Source: Trichopria drosophilae
Taxonomy: Eukaryota; Arthropoda; Insecta; Hymenoptera; Diapriidae
Direction: 5' to 3'
NCBI GenBank assembly: GCA_030407085.1
Contig: CM059586.1
Location: forward strand, 105,599,501 to 105,663,500
Length of the DNA stretch: 64,000 nucleotides
The translations under genes were made by a program, and so were the position numbers. Positions within the stretch are counted from its first letter, which is position 1. Each line of letters opens with the position of its first letter. This document shows, in pieces, positions 24,401-36,310 of this stretch. Under the pieces are notes generated by a model that did no database searches, was not told the DNA's origin, and was given only the letters and a program-made list of their open reading frames with translations.

Positions 24401-24900
24401 ATAATTATATTCGAATATATATATATATATCATTATATACAATCCTATACGACTGTATCCAATTCTATGCAATTGTAGACAGTCTTATATAAGTAATACA
24501 ATCATAAACAATCATATACAATACTACACAGACGAAGTCATATACTAGACCCTCCCATAGTGTCGCCCTCCCATTGTGTCGCTCTCTAGAAATCCTCCGA
24601 TAGTGTCGCAGTAAGCTCCCCACCACTTGACCAGTAATAGCTGTTATCTGTCCACCAATCCCGTTCTAGATATACAGCACGAGAGGGGTTTAGAGTGTAA
24701 GGAATGCGGAGAGAGTAGGTGCGACACAGATAGAGGATTTGTTTACCCTTCGTTCCCGAGGCAGGGACACTATGAGAGGGTCTACTGTATATACTTTTAT
24801 ACAATCGTATATACTTATATATGAATTCTATACAATCGTATATAATTATATATGAATTCTATACAATTGCATATAATTTCTATATAACTGTATATAAACC
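24400..24900. repeat. AT-rich array of TATACAATC-like units, split by a MITE
   Basis: From 24400 a (TA)n stretch (24414-24440) leads into loosely repeated 10- to 11-bp units of TATACAATC/TATACAATT type up to 24540. The same kind of unit resumes at 24788 (TATACTTTTATACAATCGTA, then TATGAATTCTATACAATCGT twice) to about 24895. The pogo-like MITE at 24545-24787 interrupts it. Confidence 0.75.
24545..24787. mobile_element. Pogo-like MITE with CAGTAGACCCTC ends, inserted in a tandem array
   Basis: The right end, read inward, is CAGTAGACCCTCTCATAGTG. The left end is CTAGACCCTCCCATAGTGTC, lacking two of the first bases. TA flanks both sides. The motif CCATTGTGTCGC / CGATAGTGTCGC repeats just inside the left end (subterminal repeats). 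Both flanks belong to one AT-rich array of TATACAATC-like units, so the element inserted into that array. Confidence 0.8.
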
Positions 24901-25999
24901 ATTTTTACCCGGGAACTTATTGCCGAGTGCCGAATTTTATTATCATATTCGTTTCAAGTGGAAAAATACAATAAAAATAAGTAAAATAAATTTTGTTTTA
25001 AAAGGTGCCCGTTTTCCGAAGCTTTATCATTATTTCGTTTCTTTTATTTTTCTTTTCCTCTATTACTAAGAAAAAGATTACTTTTATTTACAGTTAAATA
25101 TTATTATTTTTGACGTCTTTATTGGCGAATAATGTTTCCAAACTGATCTAAATAATCTCTTTAAACATTCATAAATAGTATAAAAGATGTAATAACATTG
25201 ATTAGATCTAAATAACCTATTATCGTGTTAAAAATAGTTAGTATATGCGATATCTTTTAGAATATCCTGAATTGTAAAATTTACATAAAGTCAATAACTT
25301 TTCACTTTGTTTATTTCACTAATTATTAAATGTTACAACCATTTTTGCCTTTTTTATGGTCAATGTGATATGGTAAACATAATCAATCCTTTGTGCACTG
25401 ACAATACTTCAACTTTCAATGACAGCAACGGTAAAGTTAAAAATTACTTATGCGACTTTGCTGATATTGTGATAAAATTATATTTAGATTCCTTATAATA
25501 TATGTCATTTCTCGAAAGCAGATATTTGAAATATTTATTAAAAGCAATAAAAGAAGTATTAATTTATTGAAAATGCTGTGTTTCTGGCAAGGTTTACTGA
25601 AAAAAACGGTAAGTCCCGAAAACGACTTTTAAGCCCGAAATGCGTACGTCCGTAATAAAAAAATGAAATAGTCTATTATTGCGTGCACAATGTACACTGT
25701 ACATGCAGCGTTCTTCTTACCGATAAGAGTTAAATTTAACACATAAAATAGACAATAAAATTCGTAGTAAAAACACCGTATTTCCGTTTCCTGCAACACG
25801 TCTTTTTTCGTCAGTAACCTTCGTTCGGTGATATGACGTGTCTCCATTTTTAACGAATCATAAACATTGTTTATCATAAAATCATATCCAAAGCTTCATT
25901 ATGCACTTGAATATAATATGCATTTTTAAAATTAATGTTTACTTACATATTATATGGTTAAAAACGTTTTATTTTCAATGTTTCAAAATCGTGAAATTG

Positions 26000-26580
26000 C
26001 ACTGAAAAAAAATGTACGTCGTTTAAGGTTAGATCCTAGAATATAGTTTGTTCGAGAAAAATATTTTATAATGTTTCCAAGCATTTAATTGTCATTAATA
26101 ATTTCATTATTGAAGCGAGAAAGTATTATGTTCTTCTTTTCACCAGTTAAGATTTTTTTAAAAATGAAGGAATTGTCACGAATGATGGCTTATTTTCGAA
26201 AAAGATTCTCTGCAACTTTACAGAAATAATTTTTCTTCGAATATATATTTATTTGAAATCAATAAACATTTACTTCGTATTATTAATTTTTTCTGTTCGA
26301 AAACTTTAATTGAATCAAATATTTATTGACGTAATACAATAATTTCTGGAGTTTAATAAATATTTACTCAATATTAAGTTGGATGAAGAGATTATTTAGT
26401 ATGTTGAAATAAATATTTATTTCAGTTGCAACTACTTATTTTTTTCAAGTAAATGATAGATATTCTGCCTAATAAATATTTTGCTGCTTCTACTAAAAGA
26501 TACCATTTACTCGAATCAAGTAAAATTTTATTAATAACACTAAACTTTTATTCTGCGTGGACGCATGTTTTTTTCACAGT
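26000..26580. mobile_element. TIR element with CACTG(T)GAAAAAAA ends and an inner ATAAATATTTAT word array
   Basis: The left end CACTGAAAAAAAATGTACGT and right end (reverse complement) TACTGTGAAAAAAACATGCG pair imperfectly. Between about 26240 and 26520 the self-complementary word AATAAATATTTATT and variants recur at least six times. No coding. Boundaries moderately sure. Confidence 0.5.
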
Positions 26581-27254
26581 ACGACAGCAGATCTGTGCTA
26601 TAATGTAGTATTCCATGTATCAGATTCGAATCTTTACGCAAGTGAAATATGTAATATTATTGTTTATGTTTTTGATTAATTAAATCAAAATCACAGTACA
26701 TATATTTTTCTACTTTAAGGTTGGACAAAATGGATATAAGGAACCTTATGCGCAATATGTGCATGATATCATGTCGTAATACAAATAATGACGAAACTCT
26801 AAGTACTTTGTATACTACGTGTATATTATGCTAATTTCGTTGTATTTTGCAATCAGTTGAATTGGGAAAAATGTAGTTCAATTTCTATTTACAATATAAG
26901 GAAACAAAACAATTACGGGCCATAAAATCCGGCCAATTTGTGGGTCATGTTGTTGTTAAAATAGTCATATTATCTACTAGGACCCAGAATTTAGTTACAT
27001 TTAATGTACTCTCAATAAGATCCACTACAAACACCTTCATAAAAAGTTCTATGCTTTAATTTTTCGAACATAATTATGAAAAATCTTCTGAATACATAAT
27101 CATTAAGAGTTAGTAATAATAATCAGAAAATTAATCATTGACTTACGTACTAAATCCACGTAAAAACGACATTTGCGAATTTTTCCAAATATTTTTTTAG
27201 GGTTCCAGGTCTGAGATAGAAAATTGTTTTGCCAACTTTCACTGCGTTGAAAAC

Positions 27255-27510
27255 TCACAACATATTTGCACACTTCCAAACGTGCACATATGTTGTTTGC
27301 AGCTTCAAATTGCATTCGGCCTCGAAAGCCAAACGAGTTCACCAAATTCGCAGCTGGGGTGTGTTCCTTGCGCTTGTTTAATTTTAGTGCCTCGAACGAC
27401 AAAACGTTATTAATGCAGTGTTTCCGCTTTTCCGCACTCAAGTCTTTCATGAACGTAATCAGTCTCCGAGTTAAAACAATGCACCGACGAGTCGAAAATT
27501 AAAGCTGCAC
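27255..27510. other. GC-richer island, open in both strands, no domain
   Basis: A 115-codon minus frame (27103-27450) and a 78-codon plus frame (27266-27502) overlap. Neither matches a family I recognise. Overlapping openness on both strands is what a low-stop, non-coding island gives. Confidence 0.3.
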
Positions 27511-28419
27511 TAAAGTTCATTATTATTAAATATTATTTTCGGCGTTGAAATTTCGTTAAGTTTGATTCGCTTTACTACTCGGATGATATTGTTAAGTTCA
27601 TTATGCTGAAAAATCTTTTATAGATTAATTAATAACTATTGGATGTCTTTTAATTTGACAATAACTTGATTAAAACTCTACTCTTTTTTTATAATTAATT
27701 AATTATTCTATTGATCAACAAGTGACTGGTAGATAAACTATGTTTTTTCTTTACAGCTCTGGTACAATATCAATTAGGTTATGTTATATACTAACTAAGC
27801 AGCTAACCCGCCGAGTTCAAACTTTATATATTAAGACTATCTATACGATAAGTAGTCTTATATTAGATTTACTAAAAAACTTGTTAAATATGTTGATAGT
27901 TGAAGTAAAGTATTTAAGTTAATTGCAGTAGCGTAAGTTAACTTTGATTAATAAAAAAAAATAAATTCTTCAATCATGTTTGTTATATTGATATAGTATT
28001 CGTATTTAAACTATATTTTTTTGGATGAAAACAAGTTATTATTAAAGAAAACTATGTTTTTGCCTTCCAATAAGTTGACCCTTATAAAATTACAATTATA
28101 TTAAAGCTATCTTGCTTTAAATTTCCCGATTTAGTTTAATTGTAGCCAACTAAGACAAAAGAAACCATAAAATTGATGTATCAAATTCTAATTATTTTTA
28201 TTAAAATCACCATCAATTCAATATTTTATTATTTGTTGTTGTTAATTAATAATAAATTAATTTATAAATGTTAATAATACAAAATAATAGTTTTGTAATG
28301 GGCTCCAACCATTATTTTAACGGTGTAATTTCACATTAAAAATCATTTAGAATAATTAAATATAATTCCTTTATTTGAACGCAATTTCGTTTTCCATAAT
28401 TCGGAATGATAAATTTATT

Positions 28420-28820
28420 TTCTCACACTCCAAGGACAAAATAGTATATTGCTCCCTATATTGCGGGAACAAAATAGCACTTTCTCTCCCTAGGGTCAAA
28501 TAAGTTTCTCGCATTCTGAGCGCAAAATACTATTTTGCTCCCTGTATCGTGGGAATAAAATAGCACGCCCTCGTGTGAGAAAATAGTATGTTCGACAAGG
28601 GAGAATAGGTATTTAGCTTCGTTCGGGCGTCAAACTCGCACTCATCAGTAAACACCTATTTTGCTCCCTAGTTGCACAATCTACTATTGTTATATCGCGG
28701 GAGTAAAATAGCCCGCTCTCAGAATAACAAGAATTGCCGTCCTCACTGTGCCCGGTCGTTAAACAGCAACTTCTTGTCAAACACCTCTTTTGCTCCCTAG
28801 TTACGCAATATACTATTTAT
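28420..28820. repeat. Array of the word CTATTTTGCTCCCT in both orientations
   Basis: The blocks ATTTTGCTCCCT (about 28528, 28663, 28789) and GGGAxxAAAATAGCxC (about 28472, 28550, 28702) alternate, so the segment is a chain of imperfect short hairpins with different spacers. More GC-rich than its flanks. No reading frame, no tRNA-like part seen. Confidence 0.6.
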
Positions 28821-28829
28821 TGTATAATT

Positions 28830-30378
28830 ATTATTTCTGAACTTGATAGAAAATAGTGGCTTTTAGAGCTCTAAATTTGTCTGTAAATACAAAAACTACT
28901 TATGTATTCAAAATATTTAAAGACAGCGTACGTAAAGATTTGAATAAATTTCACTTATAATTTTTTCGTCTACATTTTGCCTTTGAGGCAACTAATTAGT
29001 TAATAAACTTTCTAAATATAAATGGTGCATACAATAAGGTAAAAATGAATAAAATAAATTACATAAGCGTTTCAATAAATTCTTTTCCTATCATCTTTTA
29101 ATTACATTTTCAAAATTCAATTTATCAGTGCCAAAAGGCTATTGGGAACCGGAAAAGCGATTGATGAGAATATCGACTAACGAACGTGTAAAATATGAAA
29201 AGATTTTAACAGACTCAAAGAACTTTTTTTGACGGACCGAGAATTTAAATATCGTTTTTAATTGCTTCAACGAAACTCATCCCTCGATTGTGACTCTACA
29301 GAGGAAACTGAAGGTGACTGATAAAATTTAGTAAACGATTTTGCAATGTTATTATTTCAAAATCAATAAATCTCGCAGCGTTTTTACGGTGAATGATATA
29401 TTTTAAAGTTTGTAACTTTTATTAATAATTATAACTTTTGATAATATTCAATAAACTACAAGTTATTTTTAATACATTAGCACACAAGCGTCCATAAGGT
29501 TTTCTTTTATTTGAGGGATTACTTAGTTATGATAGCTTTGGATAATTGCAATGTAACTCAGTATATTAATGATTTGTAGGTCACTTTTCAGCATTCCGAG
29601 GTCAAAAACGAGTTTCAGCCAACGGGAATTCCAATATGGCTCCAGAATTGAAAAAAAAGTGCCAAAATATGGAAATTTGTATTCTTATTAATTTTTTTTT
29701 GTACCATTAAGACTGTGGGATTCGATTCAAAACATGCACCACGGTGCATGGAATACTTAAATTTTACCAATGAAAATTTATTTGTTAAATTAACGCTGTA
29801 ACTCGAAAACTATGAACTTTTCCAAAAAAATAAAAACAATGAAAAGTTCTTAGAATTCATAGAGACATAGAAGAGATTTTTTTCAGATTTTAGTAATTGT
29901 TTTCTGAGAAATGTTGCATCTAAATTTCCATTGTGGAATGTTTCAAATTTTTGTTGTATTATCGACTCAAACTATTGAAAATTTTGTGTTGTATTATCGA
30001 CTCAAACTATTGCAAATTTTTGTATTATTATTGTTGATATTAGCTGAACTGTCGTTGTACAGTAAGATGCTACGTATAATTAGTGCTAATTTTAAATGAT
30101 AAATAATAATCCTCATGTTCATTTTTCTCTTCCCTTTCAATCTTTTATTTTATTACTTCGACCCGGTACTAAGGTCTTTTAAACAAAAATTTGGTACGTG
30201 ATGTTGTACATACATCCCATTTTTTTTGTCTCGCCAGAACTCGCGAACGGTAAAATTTAAGATTTCATAAGATTGAAGGTTTTGAAGTGCAGCCTCTTTT
30301 TGAGTTTGTCACGTCCTAACGTAGATCTTGGAGCAAAAAGAAAAACAAAGTTTTTTGTGTACTACAAATAACCAAAAG
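28830..30378. other. No recognisable gene or element
   Basis: AT-rich. TTGTATTATCGACTCAAACT occurs twice close together (29952 and 29990) with short AT spacing, a small tandem duplication of about 38 bp. Otherwise featureless. Confidence 0.5.
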
Positions 30379-30737
30379 ATGCTTCCAAACAAAAAAGATA
30401 GATCATCGAGTACTCTACACAAAACGTTATTATATATATATTTTCTTTATAAAATCAACGGTTATCCCGGCTAAAATAGATTTCTCGCAATAGTATCTCA
30501 TCAAGGCTCGCGAATGTCTCCCGGAAGTATCGCTAAATCTCAAGTGCGATACTTTAAGCGATACTCGATGCCTCATGGATCGAAAAGTATAGCTGGTATC
30601 ATAAGAGTATTGCACAAGTATTTCAGATATAAAATAAACTTAAAAAATAAATGAATTAAAAACATTTCATAATTTAAATTTGAAACAATTATTTTACAAT
30701 GTTTATTTAATCGCAAATAAATTTAAAAAACATATTT

Positions 30738-30806
30738 GGCCCGGATTGTATTCGAACCTGGAACCTTCAACTCTCAAAGCCCGTACCTAAGCACTCGGCT
30801 AACTTT
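30738..30806 (-). repeat. tRNA-like sequence, left arm of 30.4-kb palindrome
   Basis: Minus strand: AGTTAGCCGAGTGCTTAGGT (A-box-like) then CCAGGTTCGAATACAATCCG (B box, decayed at the end). Partner of 30907-30972. Confidence 0.6.
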
Positions 30807-30906
30807 GATATTGCATACTTGACACAAAATTACAACCAACTGTTGCAAAAAATTGCAATCAACTGTTTCAACTATCTGTATTTTGTAACCAGTAAACAAT
30901 ATCAAA

Positions 30907-30972
30907 GTTGCCGGAGTGGTTAGGTGTTTGCTTCAAGAGTCGAAGTTCCTGGGTTCGAATCCGAGTGAGAAC
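30907..30972 (+). repeat. tRNA-like sequence, right arm of 30.4-kb palindrome
   Basis: GTTGCCGGAGTGGTTAGGTG matches the A box of Ser/Leu-type tRNAs. CTGGGTTCGAATCCGAG gives a B box with a T-stem of four good pairs. A run of nine or more T follows, a possible Pol III terminator. No clean acceptor stem; tRNA-derived repeat. Confidence 0.65.
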
Positions 30973-31276
30973 TAATACGTTTTTTTTTTAGTTTATTTGC
31001 GATTAAATAAATGTCCTGAAATAATTCTTTCAAATTTAGATTATTAATGTTTTTAATTTATTTATTTTTTATTTTTATTTTATGTCTGAAATTCTTTTCC
31101 GATACTTTTGCGATACCAGCGATACTTTTCGATCCATGAGGCATCAAGTATCGCTTAAAGCATCGCACTTGCCGTTTAGCGATACACTTTCGGGGGACAT
31201 ATTCGCGAGACTTAATGCAAGACTATTGCGAGATATTTTTTTTACTCGGGATGCCATAAACTATGAATAAATTTTC

Positions 31277-32372
31277 AAATAGATATATTTAAAAAAATAC
31301 AATCATAATAAAAAATGTTTCAAACAAAAAAGGTAGAGCATCAAATTTTCTATAAAGAAAGTTATGTGCATTTTCTTCATAAAATCAAGGGTAATGCCAT
31401 AGAAAACGAATGAAGATGACAATAATCAAGTTGATGTGCCCAGTAGCTAAGTATGTCCTAACCTGAGAGTTGAAAAACAATACAATGATTTGGGAATTGG
31501 TTCGCACGTGCGATGTAGAGTTTTCCGTTCTCATTTATTATTGTTTATTTCTTTAATACCATTAACAGCACGAATGTACCTTAATACCGGAAATTAATTC
31601 ACCTAAGAAGATTAGTAGTGTTATAAATAAGTTATATAATAATGTTCCGGCTGCCATAAAAATTATCATTTTCTTTTTTTTCTATTGTTAGTTAAATAGC
31701 TGGGTCTACCAAACTCAGCCCAGTCAAATAGTACATGAGCTAAAGGCCGCAGCATTGAAGCCACTAGTTTGGTATACTATATAATATACTATGAAAATCT
31801 CATCAGTTTGCAAAGTGTCCAAATATCTGCCAATGCGTATTCCCAGTGGCAGGAACGATTTTGCCCGAATTGCCCACTTCCGTCGACGGAACCCTTCAGG
31901 GATCTTTGGAGTCGGACGAGCTCTTCCTTTCTGAAGGTATGGATAGATCGTCGATATACGCCGACACGTTCCAAATACGAACATACATATATATTTAGGG
32001 CACACCTGTGCGTTATCTGGCGGAGTTTAGGTTATATCTAACATTATGGGCATCCAGCATTGCTGGCTACGAAGAGGGTCTTATCAGCAACCGCCGCTCC
32101 GGAGTACAGTTCTATAGTATGTTATGCGCAGTACATGACGTTTAATACGGTATGGGCACGTTCCGATTCACTCTCTAACATCTCTTTCCTCCTTTTCCCT
32201 CTTATATACCCACATATTTTATCTGCCTCATTCCATTTCCGATTTCTTTATTACTGTTATCTCAACACTTATGTCAATCTGGATTCCGTTAATCCTAAAA
32301 AAAAACTAATCCTTTTTAACCCTTAGGTCATCTTCAGGATTGGTTCAAATTCTCAGAACACTAATGACGGTG
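31277..32372. other. Flank of the large palindrome and a GC-richer segment, no recognised gene
   Basis: 31317-31400 repeats, in direct orientation, the sequence just left of the palindrome (30379-30472): AACAAAAAAG(A/G)TAGA, CATC, then TTTTCTT(T/C)ATAAAATCAA. 31700-32180 is GC-richer (CCGTCGACGGAACCCTTCAG), with overlapping frames on both strands and no known domain. Confidence 0.4.
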
Positions 32373-32519
32373 CGGGTCGAAAAACCGATAAATCAAAAAG
32401 TGGACAGGTCAAAAAACCGACATTTTAAAAAATGATTATCTGTGTCTTGTCGATGTGTCTAGTTTTTGAAGTGTGGGTATTTTACTGTCGGTTTTTTTAT
32501 TGCTCGGTTTTTCGACCCG
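32373..32519. mobile_element. Small TIR element, CGGGTCGAAAAACCGA ends
   Basis: 147 bp. Left CGGGTCGAAAAACCGATAAA and right (reverse complement) CGGGTCGAAAAACCGAGCAA match at the first 16 bases. The motif AAAAACCGACA repeats inside each arm. No coding. Confidence 0.75.
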
Positions 32520-32669
32520 AAAATTAATATTAAAGTAACCTGACTCTGCTACTAATGTATATTTTGAATATACATTATATATATATTAGATATAATATAA
32601 GATTTAAAATTAGATTACAATTTATAGTGCGAAGTAGATTGCAGCTAATTTTGACGTTTCGAATCTAAT

Positions 32670-33400
32670 ATTAACTGTCTTTTTCTTTGTTGATAAACAA
32701 ATTCCCTATATGGCATCTTTTTTTCTCGTGATTTTCTTTTGCCAAAATTCTCATATTTTTGTAATCAGACATTCCCCGTTTCAATTCCATGCATAATCGT
32801 GTGAATATTTCTTCTTTTGATGTTAATATTGTTATACATTCGTAATTTGCAATTCCGCTCTTTAAATCAAACCTCTCTCTTCTAATGGTTTGATTGTCAG
32901 TTTGTTTTGAAATTATATTTTGATTATTGGTAATGTGACAATTTTTTATTTAATCTTAGAATATTAAACATCTCAGCGGGGTTTTTTATTAAATTAAATA
33001 AATAGAAAACAATATGACCTTTTTATGCTTTCTGAAATGAATCCTTAAAGATCTACCTGTTTCTCCTATAAATGATTTTTCACAATGCATGCAAGGTATT
33101 TTATACGCTATTTTTCATATGATAAGCCCCTTTTTATATTTTTGTTCTTAAAAGTGTGTGCTATTTTTTCTGAAAGTCCCCTGAAGGAAGGGGAACTGAT
33201 AGTTTTTATAGTTTCATCGATTAAATTATTGTATGTATGGTTAGGTAAGTTATCTTTTCTATATTTTACCTCGCATTTAAAAATAAATTTCCTACGCGAT
33301 AGGAATGAAACAACGCTCTTTCAATATTCCCAAATTAAAAGTTTTTTAATTAAACAAAAATCTTTCTTTTTTGAAAATACTCAATGATATGGTTCGAAAG
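32670..33400 (-). pseudogene. Penelope-like element: RT thumb and GIY-YIG endonuclease fragment
   Basis: Minus-strand frames give an RT C-terminal block (about 33.27-33.12 kb) with SSPSFRGLSEKIAHTFKNKN, resembling the IPYxxGLSE+IxxxxK+xxI segment of Penelope RT. A frameshift follows, then from 33108 AYKIPCMHCEKSFIGETGRS, with RKHKKV and, toward 32.7 kb, MSDYKNMRILAKENH. The GIY-YIG core CxxC...FIGETGRS is better preserved than in the 12-kb fragment. The element lies in opposite orientation to that fragment and is of a different sequence, so they are separate insertions. No terminal repeats or hammerhead ribozyme were found. Confidence 0.72.
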
Positions 33401-36110
33401 CGAGATTTTAAATGCACACTAACTACAAAAATCGGTATGATTTAAACGAAAATCGTACATTTCACGAATAGTATTGCCATTCTCTGCCATGGAATTTGGT
33501 TTTACATTCTACTTGTTAATATTCGTAAAAGGAACAAATCAATGATTTATGTCAGTTCACAAGAAAAAATATGAAAAACAAAATCTGAAACATTCTCTTC
33601 ACATTCTACATTGTATAAAGTGTTTTTTAAATGATAATTAAAATTACCATACTAAAAATATTTGAAAAAGAGTTTTTACTATTTCTTCACTATTTTGTCT
33701 AATAAATTAAAACCCCTTTTAGAAAATGGTTGAAAATTTAATTCAAAGAAAGAAAAGTCGGTCGATTGGGTGGCGTATTGATTGCAGGATTTTTCACCTT
33801 TTTCGCAATATTTTTTAAAATATGAAATTCACGTCACTAAATGTGAAGTAATTTGTTTTTTTATCTTAGTTTTTCTTTTCTTTATACACCATAAACATTC
33901 ATGAAGTATGCCTTGACAGCCCTGTCTGATATTCTATCTTGTTGGTGAAATGTACCAACTATTTGCAATCTCATTAAAGCCAAAAGCAATTATATAATAC
34001 AAACTTTATGAATATAAACGTATAAGGTTATATTCTTTCACCTCAATGAATATTACATAATTCGATAAAATATCTCCCAAATTGTAAGGTAATTTGTTTA
34101 TAATGCAAAACAATCAAACAATTTGAATATTCTTTTGGGAATTTCAATATTTTGAATAGCATTTACAAATGAGTTGCAGATTTCATTAAAATCATATCCC
34201 ATCCGCTGGGCATTGAAAATTGTAGAATGTAAAGCAAATGTTCGAATAGAATAATTACTCACATACTGCTCATTATGTACGCATTGGCCGTTTGCATAAT
34301 TTGCATTCATATAAAATTATCATAGTATTTTTTGTCAGAGAATACGTGATAAATGTAAAACATACACAACGAATCCTACGTAATTCAAAATATTTACAAT
34401 TTTTTGTCATGAATACTCGGTGTGTAAATTTTGCACTATATCAAGATCTATAAAGAACAATCGTCTTCTGGAAAAGTACTAAATCACGATTCTAGATACG
34501 ACCCAACCACAATCGTTATAATTTTAAATTAATATTTTTTGCTGATTCGTGTTTTGAAAATATTAACATTAATAAAAATTGCACACGCAAATTAATAATT
34601 CGGTTAAAATTAATTTATAAACTAGTTGTTGCGTAAATGTATTTAGTTACATGTATTAAATATTTATCCTATTAAAATAAAATATTATCCCTGGTAGAAA
34701 TGAAAACATTTTTTGTACAATTCTTGTATAACATTCTTATTTACCATTTTAAAGGTATAGGGGAAATGAACAATGTAAGAAAAAAATGGAAAAATTTCTA
34801 CCAGGGATGTTATTCCCAAATTACCAAAAATGCATAATTATAAAATTCTTGTAAAAGTTAATTAATAAAAAATTACAAATTCAGTTTTGGCTATAAAATG
34901 AGTTTAATAAATTAGTAAAGCAATTTTTCGTTGAAAAAACGATTGGACGAAAAGATGTCAGTATTTTTAAGTTTAATGACGTGTAAAAGTTATTGTCCAA
35001 CCTTTCTTCAAAATAAATACACTATCTGATGATAATGTATCTTCATTCATTTTAAATAAATTTGTTCAACAATTTGCTTTTTACATTTATTAAGAAGAAT
35101 TCGACATTGTTATTATTTTTGTATATCGTCTCAGCCACAAAATACTAGAATTGTTATTCGAGACTCTTATATTTATTTAATAATGTGGACTAGAATTTGG
35201 TAATTGGGTTGTTTTAAAAACTCATATTATTTACCAGATATGTAGTTGATCGTAATATTTTTCTTATTTTGGTGCATCGGAAGTATAATTAACTCTAATT
35301 AAAAATAATTTATATATTATATAAATAAAGTAAGCTTTGGCGTTTGAAATTAGGCAAATTCAGTTCGGTCGGATCCAGTCGTCAATATAACGAAATCAGT
35401 TTCTTTGTACTTACAATGTATTTTTGCTACATATCACAAATTCAATATTTAATTAATGTTTATGATGACTCCACGATATAACTGGAACTATGTAAACCTG
35501 ATGCAAAATGGTAATTTTAGGACAAACTTGTAGAATGAGAAAAATGTTCTTTTTTTTACAAAAATTGCTGTAATATAGTTCTTCAAAGTTTTACGCTTCA
35601 GATAGTAAAAGTTACAATAAAATCTAGTATTTTTTACCAGAAAAAATGATGATCCGAAATTGCCGTCTGAAATTGTAAAATTGCTGAACAAATTTTTTCC
35701 GTGTAGAATATTTCAGAAACAAAAAAGACAATGACATATTATGCCATACTACTAATAAATCTATCGATAGATATTATGACTAGCATTATATAATATCTAT
35801 AAAATAAAAGTTAAAAGTTTATACAAGTTTATTATACAAAGTTTTTTTTAGAAATGTTTACTGAAAAAAGTTTACCCAACGCAGTTTTTTTGTCGAAATT
35901 TAGCCCAAGAAGTTTTGGGACCTGGTCCCGATAAAATAGTTCAAATGTCTTTTTATATTTAAAAATTTAAATGTTCGAATAAAAATTACAAAAAATTACA
36001 ATGCTTGCATTAAGAGACGTTTGAATATTTCTACATTTTTATAGTTTCAATTAATGGAGACACTATCACTGGATTTAAATGTAAAAAACAGAACATGTAA
36101 ATATATTAAC
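33400..36110. other. No recognisable gene apart from the 34.69-kb MITE
   Basis: AT-rich. Upstream continuation of the Penelope RT (toward 33.7 kb) could not be read with confidence. Confidence 0.5.
34687..34808. mobile_element. 122-bp MITE with ATCCCTGGTAGAAAT ends
   Basis: A perfect 15-bp inverted repeat ATCCCTGGTAGAAAT / ATTTCTACCAGGGAT encloses AT-rich DNA. No coding. Target duplication not resolved. Confidence 0.8.
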
Positions 36111-36310
36111 AGACAGAAAAATATTGGACTAAATCTAATTCGGAAGAATCTGTAAATTCGCTGGTAAATGAAGATTTGGAGCTTTGGCCTTTGAGTAACA
36201 GACATTCTAATAAAATAAGAGCAAGATCCTCCAGCCCACCATAGTTACACAAAACGCATGCAGACGTAGATCGTAACGAAATCTTCGGCCGCGGATCAAT
36301 ATTGACCTAG
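36110..36310 (-). pseudogene. Possible LINE C-terminal Cys/His fragment
   Basis: The minus-strand reading gives CVLCNYGGLEDLALILLEC, resembling the CxxC...ExxxHxLxxC zinc motif at the C-terminus of I/Jockey-type LINEs, with the His replaced by Ala. A further 30 hydrophilic residues follow before a stop. The upstream frame is not recognisable. A chance match is possible. Confidence 0.35.

Larger units (their letters stand above)
30441..31276. mobile_element. Large palindrome with a tRNA-like sequence in each arm (word AGTATCGC)
   Basis: About 836 bp. Outer arms (30441 to about 30650 and about 31075 to 31276) align as inverted copies through CTCGCAATAGT, CTCGCGAATNTGTC, GATGCCTCATGGATCGAAAA and TTTCAGA(T/C)ATAAAAT. 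They are filled with the word AGTATCGC/GCGATACT in both orientations. Inner arms carry AT-rich DNA (TTAATCGCAAATAAA) and a tRNA-like segment. Same build as the 16.3-kb palindrome but with a different word and a different tRNA-like sequence. No coding. Confidence 0.85.

Noticed and set aside
26000..26580. Polinton/Maverick end (AG-type long terminal inverted repeat)
   Set aside because: Terminal match is short and no polymerase, integrase or capsid frames are nearby.
27103..27450. 115-codon minus-strand frame
   Set aside because: No family recognised; the opposite strand is open too, which fits a low-stop GC island.
33085..33387. 100-codon plus-strand frame
   Set aside because: It is the antisense of the Penelope-like fragment on the minus strand.
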